Origin: Candidatus Helarchaeota archaeon
Lineage (GTDB): Archaea; Asgardarchaeota; Lokiarchaeia; Helarchaeales; HEL-GB-A
Reading direction: 5' to 3'
Assembly (NCBI GenBank): GCA_016840125.1
Contig: JAEOSY010000668.1
Span: 1-56,657, forward strand
DNA length: 56,657 nt
Shown: positions 34,901 through 43,051 of the stretch, one piece after another
How the letters are laid out: the number at the start of each line of letters is the position of its first letter
How positions within the stretch are numbered: the stretch's first letter is position 1
Notes under the pieces: generated by a model
Database searches by the model: none
What the model was told of the DNA's origin: nothing
Seen by the model: the letters and a program-made list of their open reading frames with translations, nothing else
Translations under genes and position numbers: made by a program

Positions 34901-35098
34901 TCAATAAAATCTCCTACTAGTTTTTAGCATGTTCTGGAGGTGGACAAACTTCTCTCCATTGAAGATATATTTCTCTTCACTCTCACATTTCAGAAACAAA
35001 ATAAACGCTTCTCTACTTTTAGTAAAGTATATGTTCTCAAATTCGACTCCATCGATTTGAGAGGTTGTTGTTTGTAAATGTTCTATCAGAATCTCCAC
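34901..35098 (-). CDS. Possible small protein (65 residues)
   Basis: An open frame from GTG at 35098 with a plausible protein-like composition (alternating strands GVEFENIYFTKSREAFILFL, then EEKYIFNGEKFVHLQNMLK). No ribosome site is convincing (GAAGAT at a distance) and I recognise no family. It lies in an otherwise gene-poor stretch, 34860-35390, where I see only this frame and the shorter one at 35147-35251. Confidence 0.35.
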   Translation of the reverse strand: MEILIEHLQTTTSQIDGVEFENIYFTKSREAFILFLKCESEEKYIFNGEKFVHLQNMLKTSRRFY

Positions 35099-35146
35099 TT
35101 GACTATATCTTCAATTTTATCTGGAACATGTTTTAAGATAAGCATT

Positions 35147-35251
35147 TCATTCGTCCTTTTTTATTTCATGAGATTTGTCATTTTTTTTGATAATTGTACC
35201 ACCACATCTACAAGAAATTTCCTTATTATCAGTCGATTTTAGGTTGGACAC
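35147..35251 (-). CDS. Possible very small protein with CxC motif (34 residues)
   Basis: An open frame begins at GTG 35251 (or TTG 35254) and ends at TGA 35147-35149. It encodes a lysine-rich peptide with ISCRCGGTIIKKND, which resembles half of a zinc ribbon. It could be a small protein or the remnant of a Zn-ribbon gene. There is no ribosome site, so support is weak. Confidence 0.2.
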   Translation of the reverse strand: MSNLKSTDNKEISCRCGGTIIKKNDKSHEIKKDE

Positions 35252-35390
35252 CAATAGAAAGCTGATTCTGTTTTAATTTTAATCGATATTTGTATCATAT
35301 TGAATCGAATCTTTCAAAATAAATAGATATTTATATTATAATTTTTATAATTTCGTTCAGTCTCTTACTTAAATAAAAGGAGTTTATTGA

Positions 35391-35777
35391 ATGACAAGAA
35401 CTGGACGCAAATTTGGTGGTATTTTAGCCCTTGTAGGTGGCGGCCTTACGACCTATGCGGTATTTTATGTGCTGGGTTACACCTCGATCATCGCCGAAGC
35501 GATTATTACTTTCGCTGTGACTTTGATTTTAGTGATTTTGGTAATTGTTGGGGGAATTTTATTATTCCTCGATAAGAAAATTGGTGGGATTTTAGCGATA
35601 ATTGCTGGTACGGTGATAATAGTAGGATTATTTATTTGGATCGTTCCGCCGAACCTTACTTTGACCGTAAACTTGGGTGCCATTTTTGTTGAAATGCTGG
35701 GTTTCAATTTATATATAGACTCAATCCTAATAATCGCCGGTGGTATCGTTGGGCTGGCAGCAGGTTCCGAGTTATAA
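35391..35777 (+). CDS. Small four-TM membrane protein
   Basis: A 128-residue protein with four hydrophobic segments: GGILALVGGGLTTYAVFYVL, TFAVTLILVILVIVGGILLF, IGGILAIIAGTVIIVGLFIW, and ILIIAGGIVGLAAG at the end. Glycine-rich repeats (KFGGILA and KIGGILA) suggest an internal duplication of a two-helix hairpin. The ATG at 35391 has AAAGGAG upstream at good spacing, so it is a real gene. Function unknown. It stands alone on the plus strand after an AT-rich, promoter-like region. Confidence 0.65.
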   Translation: MTRTGRKFGGILALVGGGLTTYAVFYVLGYTSIIAEAIITFAVTLILVILVIVGGILLFLDKKIGGILAIIAGTVIIVGLFIWIVPPNLTLTVNLGAIFVEMLGFNLYIDSILIIAGGIVGLAAGSEL

Positions 35778-35813
35778 ATTTCAACCTTCAAATTAATTAT
35801 AAAAACCTATAAA

Positions 35814-35999
35814 ATGCTCTCAAAATCTATAAGTTTCTATGCCAATTATCCATCTACCCGCATGCAAGTAGACCTGCCTTAAGGTTATCCGGCAACAGTG
35901 GAAAATACATTAACTCAGGACGGGATAGAAGTAAGAGATGCCATTATTCCTTTAATAGAGTGGGCACATCAAAAATCTAGGAAAAAGATGATTAATTAA
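35814..35999 (+). pseudogene. Broken small gene with in-frame TAA
   Basis: An ATG at 35814 opens a frame of 22 codons (ending QVDLP) that meets TAA at 35880-35882, then continues open for 38 codons (GYPATVENTLTQDGIEVRDA and IPLIEWAHQKSRKKMIN) to a stop at 35997-35999. The two halves read like one protein of about 61 residues, so a single substitution may have interrupted it. No family is recognised. A sequencing error or chance are alternatives. Confidence 0.4.
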
Positions 36000-36025
36000 A
36001 AAAATGGGGGAAGTTTATATAATAT

Positions 36026-36895
36026 TCATTCTAACTCCGAAAGATCATATAAATAGACTTTCTTATCCCAGCAGCTGACAGCGAGGGCTTGACTATCAGG
36101 GGAGATCGCAACACCAGTGATGGCTTTTCCGACCTTTACGGTCTCAACTAGAGTCCCATCGGGTTTCCAGATTACGACAGTTTTATCCGAGGACCCACTC
36201 GCAATCCACTTCTCTGACCAGTCTAAAGACATGCTTTTATCTTGTTTACTTTCCAGGATTTGATCACTTTTCCCCTCGAGATCGTAGATTCGTACAGTCT
36301 TTTTTGAATACGTCCATGCACCGACTGCGAAATTCTTTCCATCAGGTGCCCACGCAAATGACGTATAAGACTCGTAGTGCTCTTGAAGCTCTTTGTTCAT
36401 GGTCCAACTGCTGGGGTCCCAGTAACGGACGTTTAACTTTCCATCAGAAACTGCGACAAACGTTGATCCCTCTTGATTCCAACCAAGACCATTAATGTAG
36501 GAGGCGAAAGCTTCGAGCTCCTTAACATTTGATCCATCCCCAACATTCCAAATATTAGTCTTGTGGTCCATGGTATTCGTCGCAATCAATTTAGCATCTG
36601 GAGACCAAGCGACACAATTATAAGCATTGGCATCAATCTCCTTCTTCTGATTCCCGTCTGCATCCCAAAGTCGAAGTTTCTTGGCTCCAACCGAGGCAAG
36701 CGTTCCATCGGAAGCCCAGGCTAACCTTAAAACTTCATAGTCAGGTGTATCAATCACTTTGATTGAATCGCCTTCTCGATTCCATAAGCGAATTGTCATA
36801 TCCGTCATACCAGAGGCAAGGATCTGACTATCTGTAGACCATGCTACCGTATTAACCGGACTTCCATCATGACCTTTTAATTTCTTCTTATCCAT
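36026..36895 (-). CDS. Seven-bladed WD40 repeat protein
   Basis: A 289-residue protein made almost entirely of seven WD40 repeats of ~40 residues. The repeat ends read IRLWNREG, LRLWDADG, TNIWNVGD, VRYWDPSS, VRIYDLEG, VVIWKPDG and VYLYDLSE, each preceded by an 'AWSPDG/LA' stretch. One complete beta-propeller is expected, with no extra domain, signal peptide or membrane segment. WD40 propellers are protein-interaction scaffolds and are far commoner in eukaryotes and Asgard archaea than in most archaea. The partner is unknown. The gene is monocistronic, with ATG at 36895. Confidence 0.92.
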   Translation of the reverse strand: MDKKKLKGHDGSPVNTVAWSTDSQILASGMTDMTIRLWNREGDSIKVIDTPDYEVLRLAWASDGTLASVGAKKLRLWDADGNQKKEIDANAYNCVAWSPDAKLIATNTMDHKTNIWNVGDGSNVKELEAFASYINGLGWNQEGSTFVAVSDGKLNVRYWDPSSWTMNKELQEHYESYTSFAWAPDGKNFAVGAWTYSKKTVRIYDLEGKSDQILESKQDKSMSLDWSEKWIASGSSDKTVVIWKPDGTLVETVKVGKAITGVAISPDSQALAVSCWDKKVYLYDLSELE

Positions 36896-36982
36896 CTTGA
36901 AAACACCAATTCTTGTTTATTCAATAATAAATAACGCAATAAAAGGTACTTAAAACCATGCTATGAAGTACATTTAAATCGA

Positions 36983-38152
36983 TCAATTAATTATTTTCGT
37001 ATTCATCCCAGTTCCCTTCGAGATGATTTTTGAAGGATCAGCGCGGTCTTCAAATTCATGGTCAATATCCAAGAAGATTCCTCTCACGAGCTCATCTAGG
37101 GTTACATCAATATCCTCCATTTTAAGGAAGGGCGGCTCACTCGGGTATTCCCAGTCAAATAAACTATCTCGATACGTTTCTTTCTTTTTTGTATTGGGTA
37201 ATTTACAATTAATGGTATGATATGGCAAAGGGATGCCTTCCTTCATTTGATCAACGAAGCTCACATTCCAGACTTCTGGGAAGTTTTCCGTGATCCACTT
37301 TTCACCAATTTCTTCTATTGCCCCAATGACGAATTGCGATCCAGTTGTGAGTCCACTCATTCGGAGCGTAAAATCTCTTCTAGGCATATGAGTTAGTGTT
37401 TTGAGAAGAGTTGGCCATGGTATAAATGCGAACCAATAATCCGGTAATCCATAATGAGAAGGGTTCACACCGTCCCAGATATTTGCTATTGCCTCCCAAT
37501 TAGATCTTTCGGCTAGGACGTTAGACATTCCAGTACCCCAAACCATGCCAACCATGTAAGACGAGGTGGCGAATTGGGGGGCTCGTTCATTTCGCACATC
37601 CTTCAGTATATCAATTAGTTTAAAACCAGCCTGTGATAAATTCTTAGTTTTTTGAGGGAGTTCCCGTATTTTATATCCTAATTTAATATGTCTACGGTCT
37701 AATAATTCATCATCCGGACCTGCTACCCACCAATCCACAGGAATTCCATCTTCGGAGTGCCCATTAAGAATAAAGAATATCTCACCATTCTCCATGTCAT
37801 TTAAAGTTACGAAAGTAGTATCGATTGACTCACCGAAAAGTAGCTTCATACTACCTTGACCTAAATCGCCTCGGATTGAAATTACAGGGGGAAAAAGTGT
37901 GTAAGTGATGATCTTTAATGGATCCTTGATCTTACCCTCAATAATCGCTTTTGCGGTCTGGATTGTTGAATCCAAACGTTCCTTTAATTCGGGATATATA
38001 TAGTCAGGGCATGCCTCAACCATTTTTAGGATAATTTCATGCCCCAGTTTTTTGTTTAGGTTCCATAAATGTCTTGAGAGCGGCACAAAACGCTTCGTTC
38101 TCATGTGATCGGGAATATCCGCATAAGTATATTGCATAATAGAACCACTCAC
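36983..38152 (-). CDS. Hypothetical protein, possible oxidoreductase- or hydrolase-like
   Basis: A 389-residue soluble protein with no motif I can assign. Aromatic-rich stretches (ILNGHSEDGIPVDWWVAGPD, YGLPDYWFAFIPWPTLLKTL, DSLFDWEYPSEPPFLKM) give it a compact, enzyme-like look. Histidines and acidic residues near residues 125-175 could be functional. The frame opens with GTG at 38152; ATG five codons later is an equally good start, and neither has a strong ribosome site. It is divergent from the ADP-forming CoA synthetase gene with a 95-base gap, so both may share a regulatory region. Confidence 0.6.
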   Translation of the reverse strand: MSGSIMQYTYADIPDHMRTKRFVPLSRHLWNLNKKLGHEIILKMVEACPDYIYPELKERLDSTIQTAKAIIEGKIKDPLKIITYTLFPPVISIRGDLGQGSMKLLFGESIDTTFVTLNDMENGEIFFILNGHSEDGIPVDWWVAGPDDELLDRRHIKLGYKIRELPQKTKNLSQAGFKLIDILKDVRNERAPQFATSSYMVGMVWGTGMSNVLAERSNWEAIANIWDGVNPSHYGLPDYWFAFIPWPTLLKTLTHMPRRDFTLRMSGLTTGSQFVIGAIEEIGEKWITENFPEVWNVSFVDQMKEGIPLPYHTINCKLPNTKKKETYRDSLFDWEYPSEPPFLKMEDIDVTLDELVRGIFLDIDHEFEDRADPSKIISKGTGMNTKIIN

Positions 38153-38247
38153 TTTAATGAAGAAAATAAGAGGAATACGTTTTAAAATACTTTTTGGGTT
38201 GTTTTTCTGTTATAGGCGGTTAAGCTTAGAGAGAAATCCTCGTAGAT

Positions 38248-39711
38248 GTGGTAATGTTGAACGATAAAGAATATGAGACCTTCGATTCCTACTTTCATCC
38301 GAAGACGATCGCCATTGTTGGAGCCACAAATAATCCTTTTAGTGGAGGTTCAGGTTTTTTAATGGGATTAAACGCTTCTAAGTATCCGAAAATATTTCCT
38401 ATAAACAAAAATAAAACTGAGCTTTTTGGTATTCCAACATATCCCAGTTTAAAAGATGTCCCCGAGCCGATTGATTACGTAATAATTGCCGTTCCTCGGA
38501 AGTATGTGCTGGATGTGATTAAGGATTGTGTAGATATAAATGTAAAGTTAGGCACCATTTTCACTTCTGGATTCAGCGAGTTAGGTAATACAGACCTTGA
38601 AAAAGAACTTGTAGAAACTGCAAGACAAGGTAATATGCGGCTGTTAGGTCCCAACTGTGTTGGATTATATATTCCAAAAGAGCGTGTAACGTTCATGGTG
38701 AGTTTACCTGTCGGTGAGGAGAATAGTGGCTCAATTGGAATTGTTTCGCAGAGTGGTGGGCATGCGGATATGTTTTCCTTCATGGGTAGCTATCGAGGGC
38801 TTAAATATTCTAAAGTTATCAGCTTTGGCAATGGCTCTGATCTACATGTTCCTGATTTTATCGAATATTTTGATCGCGATCCTGAAACTGAAATCATCTT
38901 CATGTATCTAGAAGGTTTTAAAAACGCCAAACAAGGACAAAGGTTCTATCAGCTCGCCTCTCATACAATAAAGAAAAAACCGATTGTCTTCTGGAAGGGA
39001 GGCATAACTGAAGCTGGACGTGGAGCTATTTTATCTCATACGGGCTCTCTCGCGGGGAAGCAAGCTGTCTTTGAAAGTATTTCCAAACAAATTGGATTGA
39101 TTGAGGTTTTTAATCCGGAACAAGTCATAGACACTCTCACAGCTTTTTATTATTTGAAGGATCGGTTGCCATTGGGGCGCCGTGTAACGGTCGTTGGAGG
39201 AGGAGGGGGAAATGCTGTCGCTACCAGCGATATCTTAAACTCCTTTGGCTTGAACCTGCCGGAGATCCCACGAGACGTTCAAAAAGAAATTGGGGAGATA
39301 ATAGGAGAGGTTGGAGTCATAACCAGAAATCCTCTTGATCTCAATGTAGCTCATTTTGATGGAAGTAAGTTACGAAAAGTAATTAAAATTGTAGCTTCTC
39401 AAAACTTCGATCTGATGATTTTCGATGCTGGGATAGATTGGGGAATCAATTTTGAAAAGGCCTTTGGGATGGAAAATGTTATCCAACCCATGTTTAAATC
39501 TGCACTTCGTCTGTTAAAGAAACTCAAGGATCAAATCACAATCGCAGCAGTGTTTCCAACTGTCTTTTATGATGGAGAGATTATTACCAAAAAAATAAAG
39601 TTTGAACAAATGGTTCAAAAATTTGGAATACCCGTCTTCCCGAACATGAGCCGTTGCGCCTTTGCTCTTAATAAATTAGTGCAGTATGGGGAACGATTCC
39701 GGAAAGACTAG
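38248..39711 (+). CDS. ADP-forming acyl-CoA synthetase, alpha-subunit type, copy 1
   Basis: A 487-residue protein. It contains an N-terminal CoA-binding Rossmann domain (KTIAIVGATNNPFSGGSG, YVIIAVPRKYVLDVIKD), then two succinyl-CoA-ligase-like domains (GSIGIVSQSGGHADMFSF; WKGGITEAGRGAILSHTGSL). The His in SHTGS is the expected phosphorylated residue of the alpha subunit. The ATP-grasp beta part is missing and not encoded nearby. Family enzymes convert acyl-CoA, ADP and phosphate to acid, ATP and CoA. ATG at 38254 is a likelier start than the GTG at 38248. A homologue of equal length lies at 48635-50098. Confidence 0.85.
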   Translation: MVMLNDKEYETFDSYFHPKTIAIVGATNNPFSGGSGFLMGLNASKYPKIFPINKNKTELFGIPTYPSLKDVPEPIDYVIIAVPRKYVLDVIKDCVDINVKLGTIFTSGFSELGNTDLEKELVETARQGNMRLLGPNCVGLYIPKERVTFMVSLPVGEENSGSIGIVSQSGGHADMFSFMGSYRGLKYSKVISFGNGSDLHVPDFIEYFDRDPETEIIFMYLEGFKNAKQGQRFYQLASHTIKKKPIVFWKGGITEAGRGAILSHTGSLAGKQAVFESISKQIGLIEVFNPEQVIDTLTAFYYLKDRLPLGRRVTVVGGGGGNAVATSDILNSFGLNLPEIPRDVQKEIGEIIGEVGVITRNPLDLNVAHFDGSKLRKVIKIVASQNFDLMIFDAGIDWGINFEKAFGMENVIQPMFKSALRLLKKLKDQITIAAVFPTVFYDGEIITKKIKFEQMVQKFGIPVFPNMSRCAFALNKLVQYGERFRKD

Positions 39712-39770
39712 AGAAAAAAAGAGATGTGGTTGAAAAACTTCTTCGGGCGCTAACTAATTAGAAAAATTAC

Positions 39771-40637
39771 TTATTCATCTTTTTTTATAGCGTGCTTTTT
39801 GAGAAATACAATCACAGCTGCGTTAAAACCATCGGTGTTGTCAAGAATCGAAGCATGCCCAGCATCAGGAAGGATGACAATTTCGGCGTGTGGGATCTGG
39901 GACTTCGTATATTCTTGATATTTTGGGGGTGTTAGAATATCATCACTTCCCCCGATAAGCAGAACTGGTGTTTTTATTTCCTTAACGCGCTCTTGCATTC
40001 TTTCTGGGGCAAGTGCCGTGATGGCTTTAATTTTGTTGATAAAGCACCAATCGCTGTTCGCTTGCACATACATTTTTCTCATTTGATCTAAAATTCCCTT
40101 AAACACGGGATTCTCCATCGTCTTCTCACCTAGGACCCATGGGAGAAGGATATCAAATCCATCGGCAAACGACATTTTCTCGACCGCCTTCCGCCAAGAT
40201 TCAGCTGCATATTGAATTCGACCATGTGGAAAGCTGAAACTATTTGCAATTGTTGCGGATATAACTCGATTGGGATGTTGGATGCATATATTTTGCGTTA
40301 TTAATCCACCCATAGAAATACCAATCAGATGCGCTTTCTCTACCTCGAGATGATCCATTAAGGCGATGAAGTCTTCAACGTCCTTATCGAGACTATAAAA
40401 ATTTAGAGCTTTTTCCTCATCATCAGGAAATTCTGTCATTGTGGATTTTCCAAAACCCCTGGAATCATGTGCGTATACGGTGAATCCTGCTTTGGCAATC
40501 GGACGGGGTTGAAATAGCCAAGCATCCTTTCCCATCCCCAACCCATGAATTAAAAACACCGCGTCACCTTTTTTTCCACGCTTATTATAACTTATCGTGA
40601 TTGTTCCATCTTCAGTCTCTCTTGTAAATTCAAGCAT
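39771..40637 (-). CDS. Alpha/beta hydrolase
   Basis: A 288-residue alpha/beta-fold hydrolase. The oxyanion motif is LIHGLGMGKDAW near residue 29, the nucleophile elbow GISMGG has Ser108, the acid is in LIGGSDDILTPP and the His in LPDAGHASILDN. Length and layout match esterases, C-C hydrolases and carboxylesterase-type enzymes; substrate unknown. It lies 47 bases downstream of the radical SAM gene on the same strand, so it may be the last gene of that cluster, acting on its product or on an ester unrelated to it. Confidence 0.88.
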   Translation of the reverse strand: MLEFTRETEDGTITISYNKRGKKGDAVFLIHGLGMGKDAWLFQPRPIAKAGFTVYAHDSRGFGKSTMTEFPDDEEKALNFYSLDKDVEDFIALMDHLEVEKAHLIGISMGGLITQNICIQHPNRVISATIANSFSFPHGRIQYAAESWRKAVEKMSFADGFDILLPWVLGEKTMENPVFKGILDQMRKMYVQANSDWCFINKIKAITALAPERMQERVKEIKTPVLLIGGSDDILTPPKYQEYTKSQIPHAEIVILPDAGHASILDNTDGFNAAVIVFLKKHAIKKDE

Positions 40638-40684
40638 AATTTACCAACCGTTCACGTGATATACGGGAATTAGTCTATCTACCT

Positions 40685-41731
40685 TCAAATACTTTTAGGT
40701 TTATTGGGATAGCAACAATAAGCATTTTCGTAAAGAGACCCGGTGGAGAAGTAACATGAGCTACGACATCCCCCCCTACAAATATGTCCAAGATCACACC
40801 CAGTGCATGTTCCAGTTAGTTGATTAACATCGAATTGACGGTTGTAGGCAAAATTACCCTCCTTCAGCCATATATCGCGTAAGGTTTCTTGACGTAAATT
40901 GCCTTCGATGAACCGATCAGAATAAAGAGATTCACAACCTTTCACGTTCCCAACTGAATCAATTCCAATAACTTGTAAACCCGCCTGACAACCGTCCCAT
41001 GGCGCCAAGGTACCAGGTTGGTTGCGCAAGTATAACTCGTCTTCGTTGTAGTAACCGATACAATCTCCTGCGTAAAGCCGGACCTTCTGCTCAAACCGCT
41101 TCTCTTTAATAAATTTGGTGATCAAAGGAACCTTGGCGGGATCAAGTCGAATATCTTCTTGATCAGACATACTCCCCATCATGGCTGCGATTTGTAACTG
41201 CCAAACCTCCACTCCATTCTCGACGAGGAGATGGTACAGAGGTTCTAAATCCGAAATATTTAATTCTAACAGGGTTGTAACAACTCCGATTGAGATTTTT
41301 GCGTTCCGAAGCTGTTCAAAGGCAATTAAAACTTTTTGAAACGCATTTTTGACATTCCTAATTCGATTGTGATTCTCCGCCATCCCATCGAGAGAGAGCC
41401 CGACATTCGCCAATTTAGCATATTTAATTTGGTCAATTTGGGTATTTTCCATTAAATACCCGTTTGTTATAATATTGACGACCACGCCTCCATCAGAGAA
41501 TTTACGTGCGATTTCTTCCCAGCCATTGTAGAGAAAAACTTCACCACCAATAATTGTAATTTTCTTGCAACCTAGATCAATTAATTGATCAGCAATATCC
41601 AGGCATTCATCGATTGTCAATTCATTGTAGCGGGCTTTCCCCGCAGCAGACCCACAGTGAATACATCGCATATTACATCGGAGGGTGAGTTCCCAGACCG
41701 CATTCTCGGGTATAAATTGATATTCTTTCAC
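40685..41731 (-). CDS. Radical SAM / SPASM-domain protein
   Basis: A 348-residue radical SAM enzyme. The [4Fe-4S]-SAM ligands are C19-x3-C23-x2-C26 in LTLRCNMRCIHCGSAAGK, followed by IIGGEVFLYNGWEEIA and IITNGYLM. The C-terminal SPASM part has CQAGLQVIGIDSVGNVKGCE and then CTGCDLGHICRGGCRSSC plus two more Cys, enough for two auxiliary clusters. Such enzymes mainly modify ribosomal peptides or protein side chains (PqqE, AnSME and sactipeptide maturases). The start is GTG at 41731, with GGGTG four bases before it. Two paralogous ~85-residue proteins and a flavodoxin lie directly upstream, suggesting substrates and an electron donor. The exact reaction is unknown. Confidence 0.9.
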   Translation of the reverse strand: MKEYQFIPENAVWELTLRCNMRCIHCGSAAGKARYNELTIDECLDIADQLIDLGCKKITIIGGEVFLYNGWEEIARKFSDGGVVVNIITNGYLMENTQIDQIKYAKLANVGLSLDGMAENHNRIRNVKNAFQKVLIAFEQLRNAKISIGVVTTLLELNISDLEPLYHLLVENGVEVWQLQIAAMMGSMSDQEDIRLDPAKVPLITKFIKEKRFEQKVRLYAGDCIGYYNEDELYLRNQPGTLAPWDGCQAGLQVIGIDSVGNVKGCESLYSDRFIEGNLRQETLRDIWLKEGNFAYNRQFDVNQLTGTCTGCDLGHICRGGCRSSCYFSTGSLYENAYCCYPNKPKSI

Positions 41732-41791
41732 TTAACACCCTTCGTTAAAAAAAAGAAAAAGATTAGCCCTCTTATTGAAAAGTCATATCTT

Positions 41792-42046
41792 TTATTTGAA
41801 GTTTGATTCTTTGGTTACTTCTATGTAATCACACGTTACTTTGAATTCTGTTTTTAACAGCTTTTTTTGCTCATCTGTCAATGGAATAATGTTAGTTTTT
41901 GCCTTTGATGGTGTAATGACTGCATATAACATCATTCCAGCGATATTTTGTGGAACACTTACTTCATCTGCCGCTCTTCCCAAGAGCTTCTGAACCAATT
42001 CCTTTTGCTTTGGCGTAAATCTAATTGGAATTTCTCTTTTTGACAT
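41792..42046 (-). CDS. Small protein next to radical SAM gene, possible modified-peptide precursor, copy 2
   Basis: An 84-residue protein with a conserved N-terminus REIPIRFTPKQKELVQKLLG and a conserved tail IIPLTDEQKKLLKTE...CDYIEVTK. The only Cys is near residue 72. It is clearly homologous to the protein at 42139-42399, with the middle diverged. The ribosome site AGGATGAG is good. It ends 60 bases before the radical SAM gene on the same strand. The arrangement 'conserved leader-like N-terminus, short protein, repeated, next to a SPASM enzyme' is what RiPP precursors look like, but a small regulatory or binding protein is possible. Confidence 0.7.
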   Translation of the reverse strand: MSKREIPIRFTPKQKELVQKLLGRAADEVSVPQNIAGMMLYAVITPSKAKTNIIPLTDEQKKLLKTEFKVTCDYIEVTKESNFK

Positions 42047-42138
42047 AAGTATCTCATCCTAATATTTGTAATTTATATAGTGCAATTTCTTATTTATAAG
42101 TGCTCTGAGTTGGATTGAACGAAGGCAAAAGAATTAAT

Positions 42139-42399
42139 TCATTTGAAAGTCATATCTTTAGTGAGTTCTATATATTCACAATTAACATTCAATTCTTTCT
42201 TCAACAATTCTTGTTGGTCAGAAGTCAGAGGAATCATATTTTTTGTTCTAGTCCTTGGTGCTGGCATATATCCATATTTCAATACTATATTATGCTCTAT
42301 TGTAATATTGACTTCTTTTACCGCTCGCCCCAGAAATGCTTGCACCAATTCTTTTTGTTTGGGGGTAAATCTAATAGGGATTTCTCTTCTATTTGGCAT
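42139..42399 (-). CDS. Small protein next to radical SAM gene, possible modified-peptide precursor, copy 1
   Basis: An 86-residue protein starting at ATG 42399. AAAGGTGA ends six bases upstream; a GTG at 42408 is part of this ribosome site, so I reject it as start. It shares REIPIRFTPKQKELVQ and LGRA with its neighbour, and the tail MIPLTSDQQELLKKELNVNC plus EYIELTKDMTFK. The central part differs (TIEHNIVLKYGYMPAPRTRT). One Cys, in VNCEYIEL, is conserved between both copies. It may be a substrate of the radical SAM enzyme; no leader-cleavage site is evident. Confidence 0.7.
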   Translation of the reverse strand: MPNRREIPIRFTPKQKELVQAFLGRAVKEVNITIEHNIVLKYGYMPAPRTRTKNMIPLTSDQQELLKKELNVNCEYIELTKDMTFK

Positions 42400-42461
42400 A
42401 TTATTCACCTTTCTTTTCTATTAAATTAAGTACTAAATATTTTTTCAATTAATTATATCTC

Positions 42462-42914
42462 TTATGAGGTTGCAATCTGCTTCCCGAAGGCAATCCACGC
42501 TTCCTCATCCGCTGTTTCACCTGTAATTACACTCCAGAGATTCAGAAGAAAACTCGTTCGCCGTGCATATCCTGGAACTATATTGGTTGCACCTTTATCC
42601 TGGGCAATTTCTTCAATGCTTGAGAGGACATTCCCCTTCCAAAAGAGAAATGTGGCAAATGTGGAAACTTTTTTACCGGCTAGTGCAGTATCAGACAGAC
42701 TATTTAAAAACTTTCTCAGCAACATGGCAGGTGATCCCACATGATTGGGTGTTCCAAAAACTACGATATCTTTGTTGTTTAAATCATCAATTTGTGCTTT
42801 ATTCACATTTATTGTGGTCACAACTACATTTTCAGCTTCCAATCCTTTCGCAATATACTTTGCGGCTTGGGCAGTATTTCCTGACAGAGAATAATATATG
42901 ATAAGAGTGTTCAT
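42462..42914 (-). CDS. Flavodoxin
   Basis: A 150-residue flavodoxin-fold protein. The FMN phosphate loop is YYSLSGNTAQAAKYI at the N-terminus, followed by VVFGTPNHVGSPAMLLRKFL for the isoalloxazine side and KKVSTFATFLFWKG. Flavodoxins deliver low-potential electrons, for example to radical SAM enzymes for SAM cleavage. It starts at ATG 42914 with GAGGTCTG upstream. It is the first gene of the minus-strand group ending at the hydrolase (39771); the gap to the first small gene is 62 bases. A role as electron donor to the radical SAM protein is a reasonable inference. Confidence 0.9.
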   Translation of the reverse strand: MNTLIIYYSLSGNTAQAAKYIAKGLEAENVVVTTINVNKAQIDDLNNKDIVVFGTPNHVGSPAMLLRKFLNSLSDTALAGKKVSTFATFLFWKGNVLSSIEEIAQDKGATNIVPGYARRTSFLLNLWSVITGETADEEAWIAFGKQIATS

Positions 42915-43051
42915 TTTACAGACCTCTTCTTAAAAATGTACATTTAATTTGTCATTTCAGATTTATAAATTTTAGATAAAGCTGAGATTTCTTTTTATAG
43001 GAGACCTCTTCTTATGTAAAAAAAAGAGAATGTGAAAATTGGTGCTTGAGG

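Noticed and set aside
35880..35882. TAA read-through or recoding in the broken small gene
   Set aside because: Known archaeal recoding uses UAG (pyrrolysine) or UGA with a SECIS element; nothing here supports UAA recoding. A mutation is simpler.
42400..42408. GTG at 42408 as start of the small protein
   Set aside because: This GTG is part of the AAAGGTGA ribosome site of the ATG at 42399, which has the correct spacing.
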